Source: Promethearchaeota archaeon
GTDB taxonomy: Archaea > Asgardarchaeota > Lokiarchaeia > Sigyniarchaeales > SOKP01
Direction: 5' to 3'
DNA length: 44,873 nucleotides
Assembly (NCBI GenBank): GCA_008080765.1
Contig: SHMU01000008.1
Span: forward strand, 1 to 44,873
Within the stretch, counting starts at the first letter, position 1. The number at the start of each line of letters is the position of its first letter. Below, piece after piece: positions 17,528-24,946 of the stretch. A program made the translations under genes and the position numbers. The notes beneath the pieces were generated by a model. The model was not told the DNA's origin. It ran no database searches and saw only the letters and a list, made by a program, of their open reading frames with translations.

Positions 17528-18400
17528 ATGAGATTAAAAAATAGTGAGGATATAGCAAGAATTGGCATTATTGGTGGTACTGGGGCGGATATTAAATTAG
17601 AAAATAGCGAGGATGTTAAAGTGTATACCCCCTATGGAATGACTTCTGATGCAATTAAGATTGGAACTTTTAAAGGGCAAAAAGTCGCATTTTTATCTCG
17701 TCATGGAACCGGTCATGTAATACCCCCGCACAAATTAAATTTTCGGGCGAATATATGGGCATTAAGTCAATTGGGAGTTAAAATTATTATATCTCCATCT
17801 GCGGTCGGTTCATTGAAAAAAGAACATGACAAGGGAAAGTTTGTATTGGTAAATCAATATATTGACCGCACAAAGAAACGGTTAGATACTTTCTATGAGG
17901 GTGGCCCGGTATGTCATATTTCTCAAGCGGATCCCTATTGTTCTTCTTTGAACGATCTTTTCTATGAAACGGGGAAAACAATTGAAAATCTTGATATTCA
18001 AAAGGGAGGGACTTATGTATGCATTGAAGGACCTCGATTTTCAACGAGAGCGGAATCAATTACATTCCGTCAATGGGGCGGAGATATTATCGGAATGACG
18101 ACTTATCCAGAAGTAGTACTCGCCGCGGAAAAAGAAATATGTTATTGCTGTATTGCCACCGTTACCGATTTGGATGTATGGGCGGGTGAGTGCGAAAAAT
18201 GCGGAATTGTTGAATTCGGAGAAGTTTGTCCCAGTTGTAAAGGTCCTGTAAAAAGACTTTCCGTGGATGTTACTGAGATCATTGATACCATGGTCAAAAA
18301 TGCTGAAAAACTGAAGAAGCTATTAGAATTAACCATACCAAAAATCGACACTGAACGGGAATGTGAATGCCATCATTCATTAGAAGGAGCACTCTTATAA
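17528..18400 (+). CDS. mtnP: S-methyl-5'-thioadenosine phosphorylase with an inserted zinc-ribbon-like motif
   Basis: This enzyme phosphorolyses methylthioadenosine to adenine and methylthioribose-1-phosphate. PNP-family landmarks: IGIIGGTG (phosphate loop), SRHGTGHVIPPHKLNFRAN, EGPRFSTRAES, GMTTYPEVVLAAE and the base-binding TDLDVW. Directly after TDLDVWAGE comes an inserted Cx2C-x8-Cx2C (Cys222, 225, 234, 237), absent from the family members I know, which looks like a small zinc knuckle. The C-terminus ends in a His/Cys-rich ECECHHS. The product adenine would be salvaged by Apt, encoded 2.6 kb away. A 6-oxopurine nucleoside phosphorylase is an alternative, since the two are difficult to tell apart by eye. 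Confidence 0.85.
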   Translation: MRLKNSEDIARIGIIGGTGADIKLENSEDVKVYTPYGMTSDAIKIGTFKGQKVAFLSRHGTGHVIPPHKLNFRANIWALSQLGVKIIISPSAVGSLKKEHDKGKFVLVNQYIDRTKKRLDTFYEGGPVCHISQADPYCSSLNDLFYETGKTIENLDIQKGGTYVCIEGPRFSTRAESITFRQWGGDIIGMTTYPEVVLAAEKEICYCCIATVTDLDVWAGECEKCGIVEFGEVCPSCKGPVKRLSVDVTEIIDTMVKNAEKLKKLLELTIPKIDTERECECHHSLEGALL

Positions 18401-18654
18401 TAGTCCAATTGTTTGTATTCTTTTTTCCTTATTTTTTTACAATTACAAAAACCTCTCTTTCTTGGAATTCGATTACATTATCATGTTTGTACCGAAGAGT
18501 GAGATTTCCCCATCAAAGTTTTGATTTATAAACTGAAGATTTATTTAATAGTCATATTTTTTGTATTGCAGAATATCATTAAAAGTATAAAAAGTGAAAG
18601 AAGATCGAACAAAAAACTCATTTAAAAGTTGATCAAGATTTTAGTGGAAAAGTA

Positions 18655-18996
18655 ATGGAATTGACAGAAGGATATAGCAAAGTACATTTAAAAACGAGAA
18701 AAGAAATGATAGTAGATGAAAAAGGGTTGATTCATGGAGGGTTTATATTTTCTCTGGCAGATTTTGCTGCGATGGTTGCTGTGAATCATCCATATGTAGT
18801 GCTTTCCAGCAGTTCTATTACCTTTATAAATCCCGCCAGATTGGGTGATTTACTTATTGCTGAGGCTACCCTTACGGAGGAAAAAGGTAAAAAAATAAAA
18901 GTTGAAGTGAGAGTGAAAAGAAATAAAGAGTTAATATCCACGGGTATCTTCAATTGTTATATTCCAAAGCAACACGTCTTGGAGGGAAAAATATGA
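18655..18996 (+). CDS. Hotdog-fold acyl-CoA thioesterase-like protein
   Basis: A PaaI/4HBT-type hotdog protein. The central helix motif [19 protein letters not shown] and strands [15 protein letters not shown] and [12 protein letters not shown] are diagnostic. It probably hydrolyses an acyl-CoA. The first ATG is at 18655, but about 17 codons upstream in frame (reading THLKVDQDFSGKV) match the usual N-terminus of the family. That extension has no ATG/GTG/TTG and reaches a TGA at 18595. A GTG at 18594 opens the neighbouring frame (VKEDRTK) and would join it if one A of the A6 run at 18611-18616 were removed. The TGA stop overlaps the ATG of the ThDP-enzyme gene (ATGA), so the two are translationally coupled. 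Confidence 0.75.
   Translation: MELTEGYSKVHLKTRKEMIVDEKGLIHGGFIFSLADFAAMVAVNHPYVVLSSSSITFINPARLGDLLIAEATLTEEKGKKIKVEVRVKRNKELISTGIFNCYIPKQHVLEGKI
18981..18985 (+). promoter_or_regulatory. Ribosome-binding site fixing the ThDP-enzyme start
   Basis: GGAGG lies 7 nt before the ATG at 18993. This, together with the ATGA overlap with the upstream stop and the protein N-terminus [11 protein letters not shown] typical of the family, selects 18993 over the TTG at 18954 that would give a longer frame. Confidence 0.8.
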
Positions 18997-20732
18997 ACGG
19001 AGGAGAAATAATTGCTGAAACACTAAAAAAGAATGGTGTAAACTTTATTTTTACCTTATGTGGGGGGCATATTTCACCGATTTTAGTAGGGGCAAAAAAA
19101 AAGAATATCAAAGTTATAGATGTACGGCATGAACCCACTGCAGTATTTGCAGCTGATGCCATCGCCCGTCTCACAGGAATTCCGGGTGTTGCCGTGGTGA
19201 CCGCAGGACCGGGTGTTACCAATTCAATAACAGCACTTAAAAACGCCCAATTAGCTCAATCTCCCGTAATCCTTTTGGGAGGCGCAGCAGCCACGGTTTT
19301 AAAGGGAAGAGGAGCCCTTCAGGACATTGAACAACTTGACTTGCTTAAGACAGTAGTTAAATGGTCTATCTCTATTGAACAAAATTGTGATATTGTACCT
19401 ATCATCGAAGAAGCTTTTAAGGTAGCGATGTCAGGTATTCCGGGTCCGGTGTTTATTGAATGCCCAATAGATATCTTATATGATGAAGAATTGGTAAAAG
19501 AATGGTATGGACGGAAATCTCCCACCAGTAAATCGTTCTCTATAAAGAAGAAAATCGTAAATTGGTATTTAAAACGCCATGTCGATAAATTATTTGCGTG
19601 TGCGCCCGAAGAGATAATTATTGAAGAAAATGGTGATATTGTCCCCTTTACAATTGATCCTCACAATGTTGAGAAAGTTAGAGAAGAAATTAAAAAAGCA
19701 CAGAAACCTGTCCTTATCTTAGGAAAACAAGTTACCTTTCGTAAACAAATTGTAAATGATCTTTCTGAGGGATTAAAAAAGCTGGGGATTCCAACCTTTC
19801 TCGCAAGTATGTCCAGAGGGCTCTTAGGGGAGACTCATCCCAATTATTTCCGACATGGAAGATCCAATGCGCTAAGAAATGCTGACCTAATCATTATTGC
19901 GGGTATGCCAATAGATTTTAGATTAGGTTATGGAAGAAAAATAAATAAAAACGCTACTCATATCGGCATAAATAGAAGTAAAGAAGAATTAGAAAAAAAT
20001 AGAAAAGCAGATATACGCATTCAATCAGATCCTGGTACCTTTTTACTAAAATTAACAGAAAAGGGTACTTTTGATAAAGAGAACTGGCGTAAATGGTTTG
20101 AAACACTACAGCAATGGGAAGAGAGAGGAAATGCAAGGCTCTATGAATTCAGCAAAGTTGAAACAGATTATATAAATCCCCTATATTTATTACAAAAAAT
20201 TGATACACATAAAAACAAAAACAGCATTATCATAGGGGATGGCGGTGACTTTGTTGCCACAGCTTCCTATATTATAAAACCACCCGGCCCTTTAACGTGG
20301 CTAGATGCCGGTCCTTACGGGACCTTAGGAGCGGGTGCGGGTTTTGCAATTGCCGCAAAATTGATGTCGCCTAATTCAGAGGTGATATTACTATATGGAG
20401 ATGGCTCGGCTGCGTATTCTATTGCTGAATTCGATACATTCGTAAGACATAAGCTTCCAATTATTGCAGTAATAGGTAATGATGCAGGATGGACGCAAAT
20501 AAAACGTGATCAAGTAAAATATTTGAAAGATCCTATAGCTACAACTTTAGAATTTAATGATTATCATATTGTTGTAGAAGGTTATGGGGCAAAAGGATTA
20601 TTCCTTGAGAATCCGCAAAAAATAGGAGAAGCCTTGAAACAAGCGAGGGAAATAGCACAATCTGGAAGTCCAGTATTAATCAATGCCAAAATAGGGATTA
20701 CAAAGTTTAGAGAAGGATCCATTTCAATGTAA
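18993..20732 (+). CDS. Thiamine-diphosphate enzyme, ILVBL/2-hydroxyacyl-CoA lyase-like
   Basis: A 579-residue member of the acetolactate synthase/2-hydroxyacyl-CoA lyase superfamily. The catalytic Glu that activates ThDP is Glu47 ([13 protein letters not shown]). The central domain is present, and the C-terminal ThDP/Mg motif runs from GDGS (near residue 469) to GNDAGW. The C-terminal region ([31 protein letters not shown]) resembles human ILVBL/HACL2 more than bacterial IlvB. HACL2 cleaves 2-hydroxyacyl-CoA to formyl-CoA and an aldehyde, and an acyl-CoA role fits the coupled thioesterase gene. Acetolactate synthase or another carboligase remains possible. ILVBL is membrane-anchored; no N-terminal membrane segment is seen here, so this one should be cytoplasmic. 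Confidence 0.85.
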   Translation: MNGGEIIAETLKKNGVNFIFTLCGGHISPILVGAKKKNIKVIDVRHEPTAVFAADAIARLTGIPGVAVVTAGPGVTNSITALKNAQLAQSPVILLGGAAATVLKGRGALQDIEQLDLLKTVVKWSISIEQNCDIVPIIEEAFKVAMSGIPGPVFIECPIDILYDEELVKEWYGRKSPTSKSFSIKKKIVNWYLKRHVDKLFACAPEEIIIEENGDIVPFTIDPHNVEKVREEIKKAQKPVLILGKQVTFRKQIVNDLSEGLKKLGIPTFLASMSRGLLGETHPNYFRHGRSNALRNADLIIIAGMPIDFRLGYGRKINKNATHIGINRSKEELEKNRKADIRIQSDPGTFLLKLTEKGTFDKENWRKWFETLQQWEERGNARLYEFSKVETDYINPLYLLQKIDTHKNKNSIIIGDGGDFVATASYIIKPPGPLTWLDAGPYGTLGAGAGFAIAAKLMSPNSEVILLYGDGSAAYSIAEFDTFVRHKLPIIAVIGNDAGWTQIKRDQVKYLKDPIATTLEFNDYHIVVEGYGAKGLFLENPQKIGEALKQAREIAQSGSPVLINAKIGITKFREGSISM

Positions 20733-20882
20733 TATCTTTCTGGAACAATGTATGAGTCATGTTAAAAATTTAGCGAAAGAAGTGTTAAGAACTCACACGG
20801 GTAATATGCAATATAAAAAATAAATAAGGAATGTTAGAGAAAAAGAAAAAGAGAGATTAGATTGGATTAGAAAGAATAATTG

Positions 20883-20923
20883 AAGGGTTATTTTTTCACC
20901 CTTTTGCTTTTATTCCTTTATTC
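20883..20923 (+). terminator. Hairpin and T-rich tract after the ThDP-enzyme gene
   Basis: AAGGGT (20883-20888) and ACCCTT (20898-20903) can pair as a 6-bp stem with a T-rich loop, followed by a pyrimidine-rich tract. It lies about 150 bp after the ThDP-enzyme stop and just before the convergent apt stop, so it may end transcription of the thioesterase/ThDP operon. Confidence 0.4.
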
Positions 20924-20983
20924 TTGCTTTTATTCCTTTATTCTTGCTTTTATTCCTTTATTCTTGCTTTTATTCATTTATTC
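20904..20983. repeat. 20-nt tandem repeat overlapping the apt stop codon
   Basis: Four head-to-tail copies of TTGCTTTTATTCCTTTATTC (starting 20904, 20924, 20944 and 20964; the last differs by one base). The last copy contains the TAA stop and the final Glu codon of apt on the minus strand. Strongly pyrimidine-biased on the plus strand. Confidence 0.95.
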
Positions 20984-21514
20984 CTCTACGGGAATCTCTA
21001 CAAGAGAAAGTATATCATATCCCTTTAGCAAGTCCCTCCCATGAAGACTTCCAGTAAGTTCTATTACGAAGGCAATTCCCGCAACAATTCCTCCTGCTTT
21101 TTCAACCAATTTTGCAGCAGCTTTTGCGGTACCTCCTGTGGCTAATAAATCATCAAATAAAAGTACATTTTCTCCTTCATCAATCGCATCTTGATGCATT
21201 TCAATTATATCGGTTCCATATTCTAATTCATATTCTTCTTGATGACATTTCCAAGGAAGTTTTCCTTTCTTTCTTATTAACACAAATCCCGCATCTAAAA
21301 GATAAGCGATAGCTCCCCCAAATACATATCCTCGAGCCTCTATTGCTGCCACTTTATCAATTTTCTTTTTTTTATAATGTTTGACGATTTGGTTAATCGA
21401 TTCTTTGAAAGGAATGGAATTAACGCACAACGTAGTAATATCTTTAAATTGTATTCCCTCAACCGGCCAATCTGGTACATTTCGAATAAAATCAATTAGT
21501 TTAATACGTGCCAT
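20978..21514 (-). CDS. apt: Adenine phosphoribosyltransferase
   Basis: Converts adenine and PRPP to AMP. A 178-residue type I PRTase with the PRPP-binding loop VLLFDDLLATGGTAKAA, the ARGYVFGGAIAYLL segment and the N-terminal hood sequence VPDWPVEGIQFKDIT typical of Apt. The stop codon and last residue are supplied by a 20-nt tandem repeat. It lies downstream of and convergent to the thioesterase/ThDP operon. With the MTA phosphorylase nearby it closes the methylthioadenosine-to-AMP salvage route. Confidence 0.93.
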   Translation of the reverse strand: MARIKLIDFIRNVPDWPVEGIQFKDITTLCVNSIPFKESINQIVKHYKKKKIDKVAAIEARGYVFGGAIAYLLDAGFVLIRKKGKLPWKCHQEEYELEYGTDIIEMHQDAIDEGENVLLFDDLLATGGTAKAAAKLVEKAGGIVAGIAFVIELTGSLHGRDLLKGYDILSLVEIPVEE

Positions 21515-21717
21515 TTTAAAACCTTTTTTGTTGGTATAGTATATTTTAAAAAGTATTCAAATTTTAAAAAGACTCATCTATCTGATAAGATATAAAATGA
21601 ATTTTTTAAGAAAAATGATCTTTTTTCTTAGAATTTATATTAGATGGATATTATAATATCTGTAACAAGTCATCAGATTTGTAAATAGAATAATTTAACA
21701 ATTGGTGAAAGTAATCC

Positions 21718-22677
21718 TTGAAAGTCTTATTATTTGGACCGGCGGGAGCGGGTAAGACATCACTCATGCGAACCACGTGTTTGGGTTATAATTTTATGCG
21801 CGTTGCTAATTTAGCACCCACTAAGGGTATTTCCAGAGAAAACTTCATCTTTAGAGGGCTCATAGAAGTTAATATTTGGGATGCGGGAGGGCAGCAAAAA
21901 TATATGGAACAATATTTCTCGGAAACCCAAAAAGAGTTTGTTTTTTCTGAAATTACTACTGCTATCTTTATGGTGGATTCTACTAAGATTGATCCCACTA
22001 TAAAAGAGATATTTGAAACTTATGTGATGAATATCCTTGAATTTAGCCCGCATATTGAAAAATTATATGTCTTATTAAATAAAATTGATCTGCAGAATTC
22101 TCAAGAAGATCAAATATATGAGTTACTCTCCGAGGTGTTGAGCGATGACTTAAAAGAAAGAGTGGAATTCACCCCTGTTTCGGTAAAAGAAGGAACTGCT
22201 CAGCACCGATTGATTGAAATCTTAGACCAAGAAATTCAAAAATCAACATTGAGTTTGCAAAAGCTCGGAAAGATCAGGCATCAACTGGATAGCTTTCAAA
22301 GAGATACCTTAGCAGATTATTTTCTATTTAACCGGCCTGATGGTTTATTGATCACCTCTACATTAGGAAAATTTGAATCAAACCCTCTGGAATTTATGAA
22401 ATTTGAAATTGGAAGTCTTGATTCCAATATTTATAAAATTTACCAGAAAATTTTAGAGCTAAAAGGTATAAATACCATCAACCCGCTCAATTTGGATACT
22501 ATTACTTATAAAAGTGAAGAGTCTTACATCTTATTAAAGGATATAGGGAATAATGCTGTCTTATTGGCTATCATTAAAAAGAATGAACAAGCTTTATTGG
22601 ACGTAATAAGGAAGCTAAATAGTGACGATTTTCATGAATTAGAGGCACTACTTTCCGAAAAATTAAACGCTATGTAA
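21718..22677 (+). CDS. Rag/Gtr-type small GTPase with C-terminal roadblock/longin-like domain
   Basis: A 319-residue Ras-superfamily GTPase. G1 is GPAGAGKTS (residues 8-16), the switch I threonine lies in APTKGISREN, G3 is WDAGGQ (Asp55), G4 is NKID (121-124), and G5 is probably PVSVKE. The YFSETQKEFVFSEITTAIFMVD stretch and the DAGGQ form are typical of eukaryotic RagA/Gtr1 and of Asgard relatives. After a helical linker comes a roadblock/longin-like domain (about 200-319, beginning RPDGLLITS), as in Rag proteins. The start is TTG at 21718: a stop (TAA at 21712) precedes it in frame, and GGTGA lies 9 nt upstream. In eukaryotes Rag GTPases signal amino-acid status to TORC1; the archaeal role is unknown. 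Confidence 0.9.
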   Translation: MKVLLFGPAGAGKTSLMRTTCLGYNFMRVANLAPTKGISRENFIFRGLIEVNIWDAGGQQKYMEQYFSETQKEFVFSEITTAIFMVDSTKIDPTIKEIFETYVMNILEFSPHIEKLYVLLNKIDLQNSQEDQIYELLSEVLSDDLKERVEFTPVSVKEGTAQHRLIEILDQEIQKSTLSLQKLGKIRHQLDSFQRDTLADYFLFNRPDGLLITSTLGKFESNPLEFMKFEIGSLDSNIYKIYQKILELKGINTINPLNLDTITYKSEESYILLKDIGNNAVLLAIIKKNEQALLDVIRKLNSDDFHELEALLSEKLNAM

Positions 22678-22808
22678 GCAGGAAGAATACCTATTAAAAT
22701 TTAATTAAATTTAATGTAGCAATAAAAATAATAGCAATAGAAATGAAAAAATAGATGTTAGAAAAGAGAAATTTGGTTATTCCAATATACTGAAATTACT
22801 CTCTTTTT

Positions 22809-23645
22809 TTATTTTTCTTTCTCATGAAGCTTTGTCTTTTTTAATAAATACTGATCTTTGTGGTGAGGAGTTCTCATTACTGTGTCATTCGATTTTTCAA
22901 TCTCCCGTGCAATTTGAGTCAATTCAGAGGCATTCTTCATCATCTCATGCGCAGCTGCGAGCTGCGGCATATATCTCTCACGCTCTTTCATTGCAAAGCA
23001 TGCTTTCCCTGTAATCTTTGAAACTTGTGCTGCGATCTCAAATGCAGCGATAGCTTTTGCTTCAGCGTATGGATTTGAAAATCCTGCTCTTGATACTGCC
23101 ATTTCAGCATCAATTATGATCTGAGGCAAAGTGGGTGTTTTTCCTTCTAACATCTCCATGATTACCTTGTTCAGTTCCTCCACAATAATTTGAAATACTC
23201 CTGTACCAGCAAGAACTTTTAAGAGATTGGCATTAAAGAAGCTCATTTCGATAGGATCTAAGAAGGGTCTTCTCGCTCCAATCATGCTATCACATTCAAC
23301 AATGATGTAACCGAGCCCCTTTTCTTTAATTTCATCAACCGCTTTTTTGGTAGGTGCATCCGAAATTACGATTGCGGGAATATCCCCTACTAATTCTCTG
23401 GCTTTCACAGGACCTTTTAAAGCCGCATTAGGAGAACTCATAAGGATTAATTCGGGCTCAAATTCTAATAATTTATTCATCGTTTCTACACATTCTTCTG
23501 GGGGATGCATCTTCGGTCCTGAGCTTACTTCTCGAAAAATAACACGCTCTGCTTCAGCTCTTTCATCAATTAAGAAAGATAATAGTACAGAACTCCCGAT
23601 CGTGCCATTCTTCAACACTCCAATCTTTAATACTTTCTCACTCAT
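22809..23645 (-). CDS. mtd: F420-dependent methylenetetrahydromethanopterin dehydrogenase
   Basis: Mtd transfers a hydride between F420 and methenyl/methylene-H4MPT. The 278 residues follow the family from the N-terminal LKIGVLKNGTIGSSVLLSFLIDERA through GPKMHPPE, SDAPTKKAVDEI, MIGARRPFLDPIEMSFFNANLLKVLAGTG and ANPYAEAK-like SNPYAEAKAIAAFE to the C-terminal RTPHHKD. Length is standard. It implies that the organism makes or obtains coenzyme F420. It is divergent from ftr, and the 262-bp spacer contains inverted repeats. Confidence 0.95.
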   Translation of the reverse strand: MSEKVLKIGVLKNGTIGSSVLLSFLIDERAEAERVIFREVSSGPKMHPPEECVETMNKLLEFEPELILMSSPNAALKGPVKARELVGDIPAIVISDAPTKKAVDEIKEKGLGYIIVECDSMIGARRPFLDPIEMSFFNANLLKVLAGTGVFQIIVEELNKVIMEMLEGKTPTLPQIIIDAEMAVSRAGFSNPYAEAKAIAAFEIAAQVSKITGKACFAMKERERYMPQLAAAHEMMKNASELTQIAREIEKSNDTVMRTPHHKDQYLLKKTKLHEKEK

Positions 23646-23700
23646 TTTTATTTCACTTTTGTTATTTACATCGAATAATTTTTTATAATCTTATAATTAA

Positions 23701-23758
23701 CGATTATAATTAAAGATGCGACTTTTAATCGTATAATCGCATCTCCTATAATTAAAGA
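23701..23758. promoter_or_regulatory. Nested inverted and direct repeats between mtd and ftr
   Basis: AGATGCGA (23714-23721) and TCGCATCT (23737-23744) form a perfect 8-bp inverted repeat with 15 nt between arms. CGATTATA (23701-23708) and TATAATCG (23732-23739) form a second. TATAATTAAAGA occurs directly at 23705-23716 and 23747-23758, and a shorter TATAATTAA also at 23692-23700. Placed between divergent C1-pathway genes, this may be an operator shared by mtd and ftr. Confidence 0.55.
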
Positions 23759-23874
23759 AGAATGTTTGAGTTTTCAATTAGAAAATGAAAATGTTAGAAA
23801 ATGATAATGAATTTACATAAATCCAAATAAAAACTTTAAAATACACTATACTTTACTTTAAATTATCAAAAAAG

Positions 23875-23900
23875 TATATAAGAAAAATAGTAAGAGGTAG
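23875..23900 (+). promoter_or_regulatory. TATA box and ribosome-binding site of ftr
   Basis: TATATAAG (23875-23882) is a good archaeal box A. AGAGGTAG (23893-23900) is a ribosome-binding site 7 nt before the ATG at 23908. The closeness of the two implies a very short leader unless transcription begins from another box upstream, such as the TATA sequences near 23845-23850. Confidence 0.5.
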
Positions 23901-23907
23901 GAAAATT

Positions 23908-24816
23908 ATGGAATTAAACGGCGTAGAGATAGAGAACACTTATTGTGAGGCTTTTGGATCTTATTTCTCCCGAATTATCGTGACCGCCACAAATAAAAAG
24001 TGGCTAGATATTTGTAGTAATGAAGCAACTGGCTATGGGACTTCAACGATTCATTGTGATTCTGAAGCCGCAATGGATGTATATATTTCGCCAGATGAGA
24101 CCCCCGACGGGCGACCTGGAGTTGCATTAATGTTCTTTGTAGGTGACAAAAAGAAAGTTGACTCCGTAATGCTTAATCGAATCGGGCAATGTATTCTAAC
24201 TTGTCCCACAACTGCGTGCTTTGATGGGATTGGGGAATCCCTAGATCCTGAAAAACTGATGGATATTAAGACGGGATTTAAATTGAAGTTCTTTGGCGAT
24301 AAATTTGAAGAAAAAATCACTGATCAATTTCCATTTGAAGCGTGGAGAATCCCCGTAATGGATGGAGAATTCATCGTTCAGAGTATTTTCAAAGTTGGAA
24401 AGGGGATTGCGGGAGGGAATTTCTTAATTATGGGAAAAGATCAATCTTCCGCATTAACAGCTGCTGAGAAAGCAATAGGTGCGATAAAAGATATCCCTAA
24501 TGTAATTGCGCCATTTCCTGGTGGAATTGCCCGATCGGGATCAAAAGTAGGTTCAAAGTATGATTTCTTAGGAGCATCTACAAACGATCCCTTGTGTCCA
24601 ACCCTTCGGAGTAAAATCGATAATTCTTTGTTAAAAGAAGGGGAAAATTGTGTATATGAAGTAATTTTAGATGGCGCAACAGAGAAAGCAATAAAAAGCG
24701 CAATAAAGCTTGGTATCGAAGCTGCTGTCGAAGTACCGGGTGTAATGAGAATCTCTGCAGGAAATTACGGCGGAAAGTTAGGTAAATATCAATATAATTT
24801 ACATGAATTATTATAA
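23908..24816 (+). CDS. ftr: Formylmethanofuran:tetrahydromethanopterin formyltransferase
   Basis: Ftr moves the formyl group from formylmethanofuran to N5 of H4MPT, the second step of the reductive archaeal methyl branch. The 302 residues match the family end to end, including EAFGSYFSRIIVTA, TGYGTSTIHCDSEAAMD, GQCILTCPTTACFDG, the C-terminal lobe PFPGGIARSGSKVGSKYDFLGASTND, and PGVMRISAGNYGGKLGKYQ. It has its own promoter and faces mtd. The formylmethanofuran dehydrogenase that would supply its substrate is not in the window, apart from the possible polyferredoxin subunit. Confidence 0.96.
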   Translation: MELNGVEIENTYCEAFGSYFSRIIVTATNKKWLDICSNEATGYGTSTIHCDSEAAMDVYISPDETPDGRPGVALMFFVGDKKKVDSVMLNRIGQCILTCPTTACFDGIGESLDPEKLMDIKTGFKLKFFGDKFEEKITDQFPFEAWRIPVMDGEFIVQSIFKVGKGIAGGNFLIMGKDQSSALTAAEKAIGAIKDIPNVIAPFPGGIARSGSKVGSKYDFLGASTNDPLCPTLRSKIDNSLLKEGENCVYEVILDGATEKAIKSAIKLGIEAAVEVPGVMRISAGNYGGKLGKYQYNLHELL

Positions 24817-24946
24817 ATAAGAAAGAAATAGTGTTTAAAGAATGTAATAATATTTACTACATCCTTTTCTTTTAAAATATTCATTTTTTTTTCATTTTGT
24901 TTTCATCTTGACATTTTAGTTAAGAATTCTTGTCATTCTTAGAGTT

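Noticed and set aside
18611-18617. Sequence A-AAA-AAC in the thioesterase 5' region as a -1 slippery site
   Set aside because: A -1 shift would enter a frame with an early stop; joining the coding parts requires +1 (or -2).
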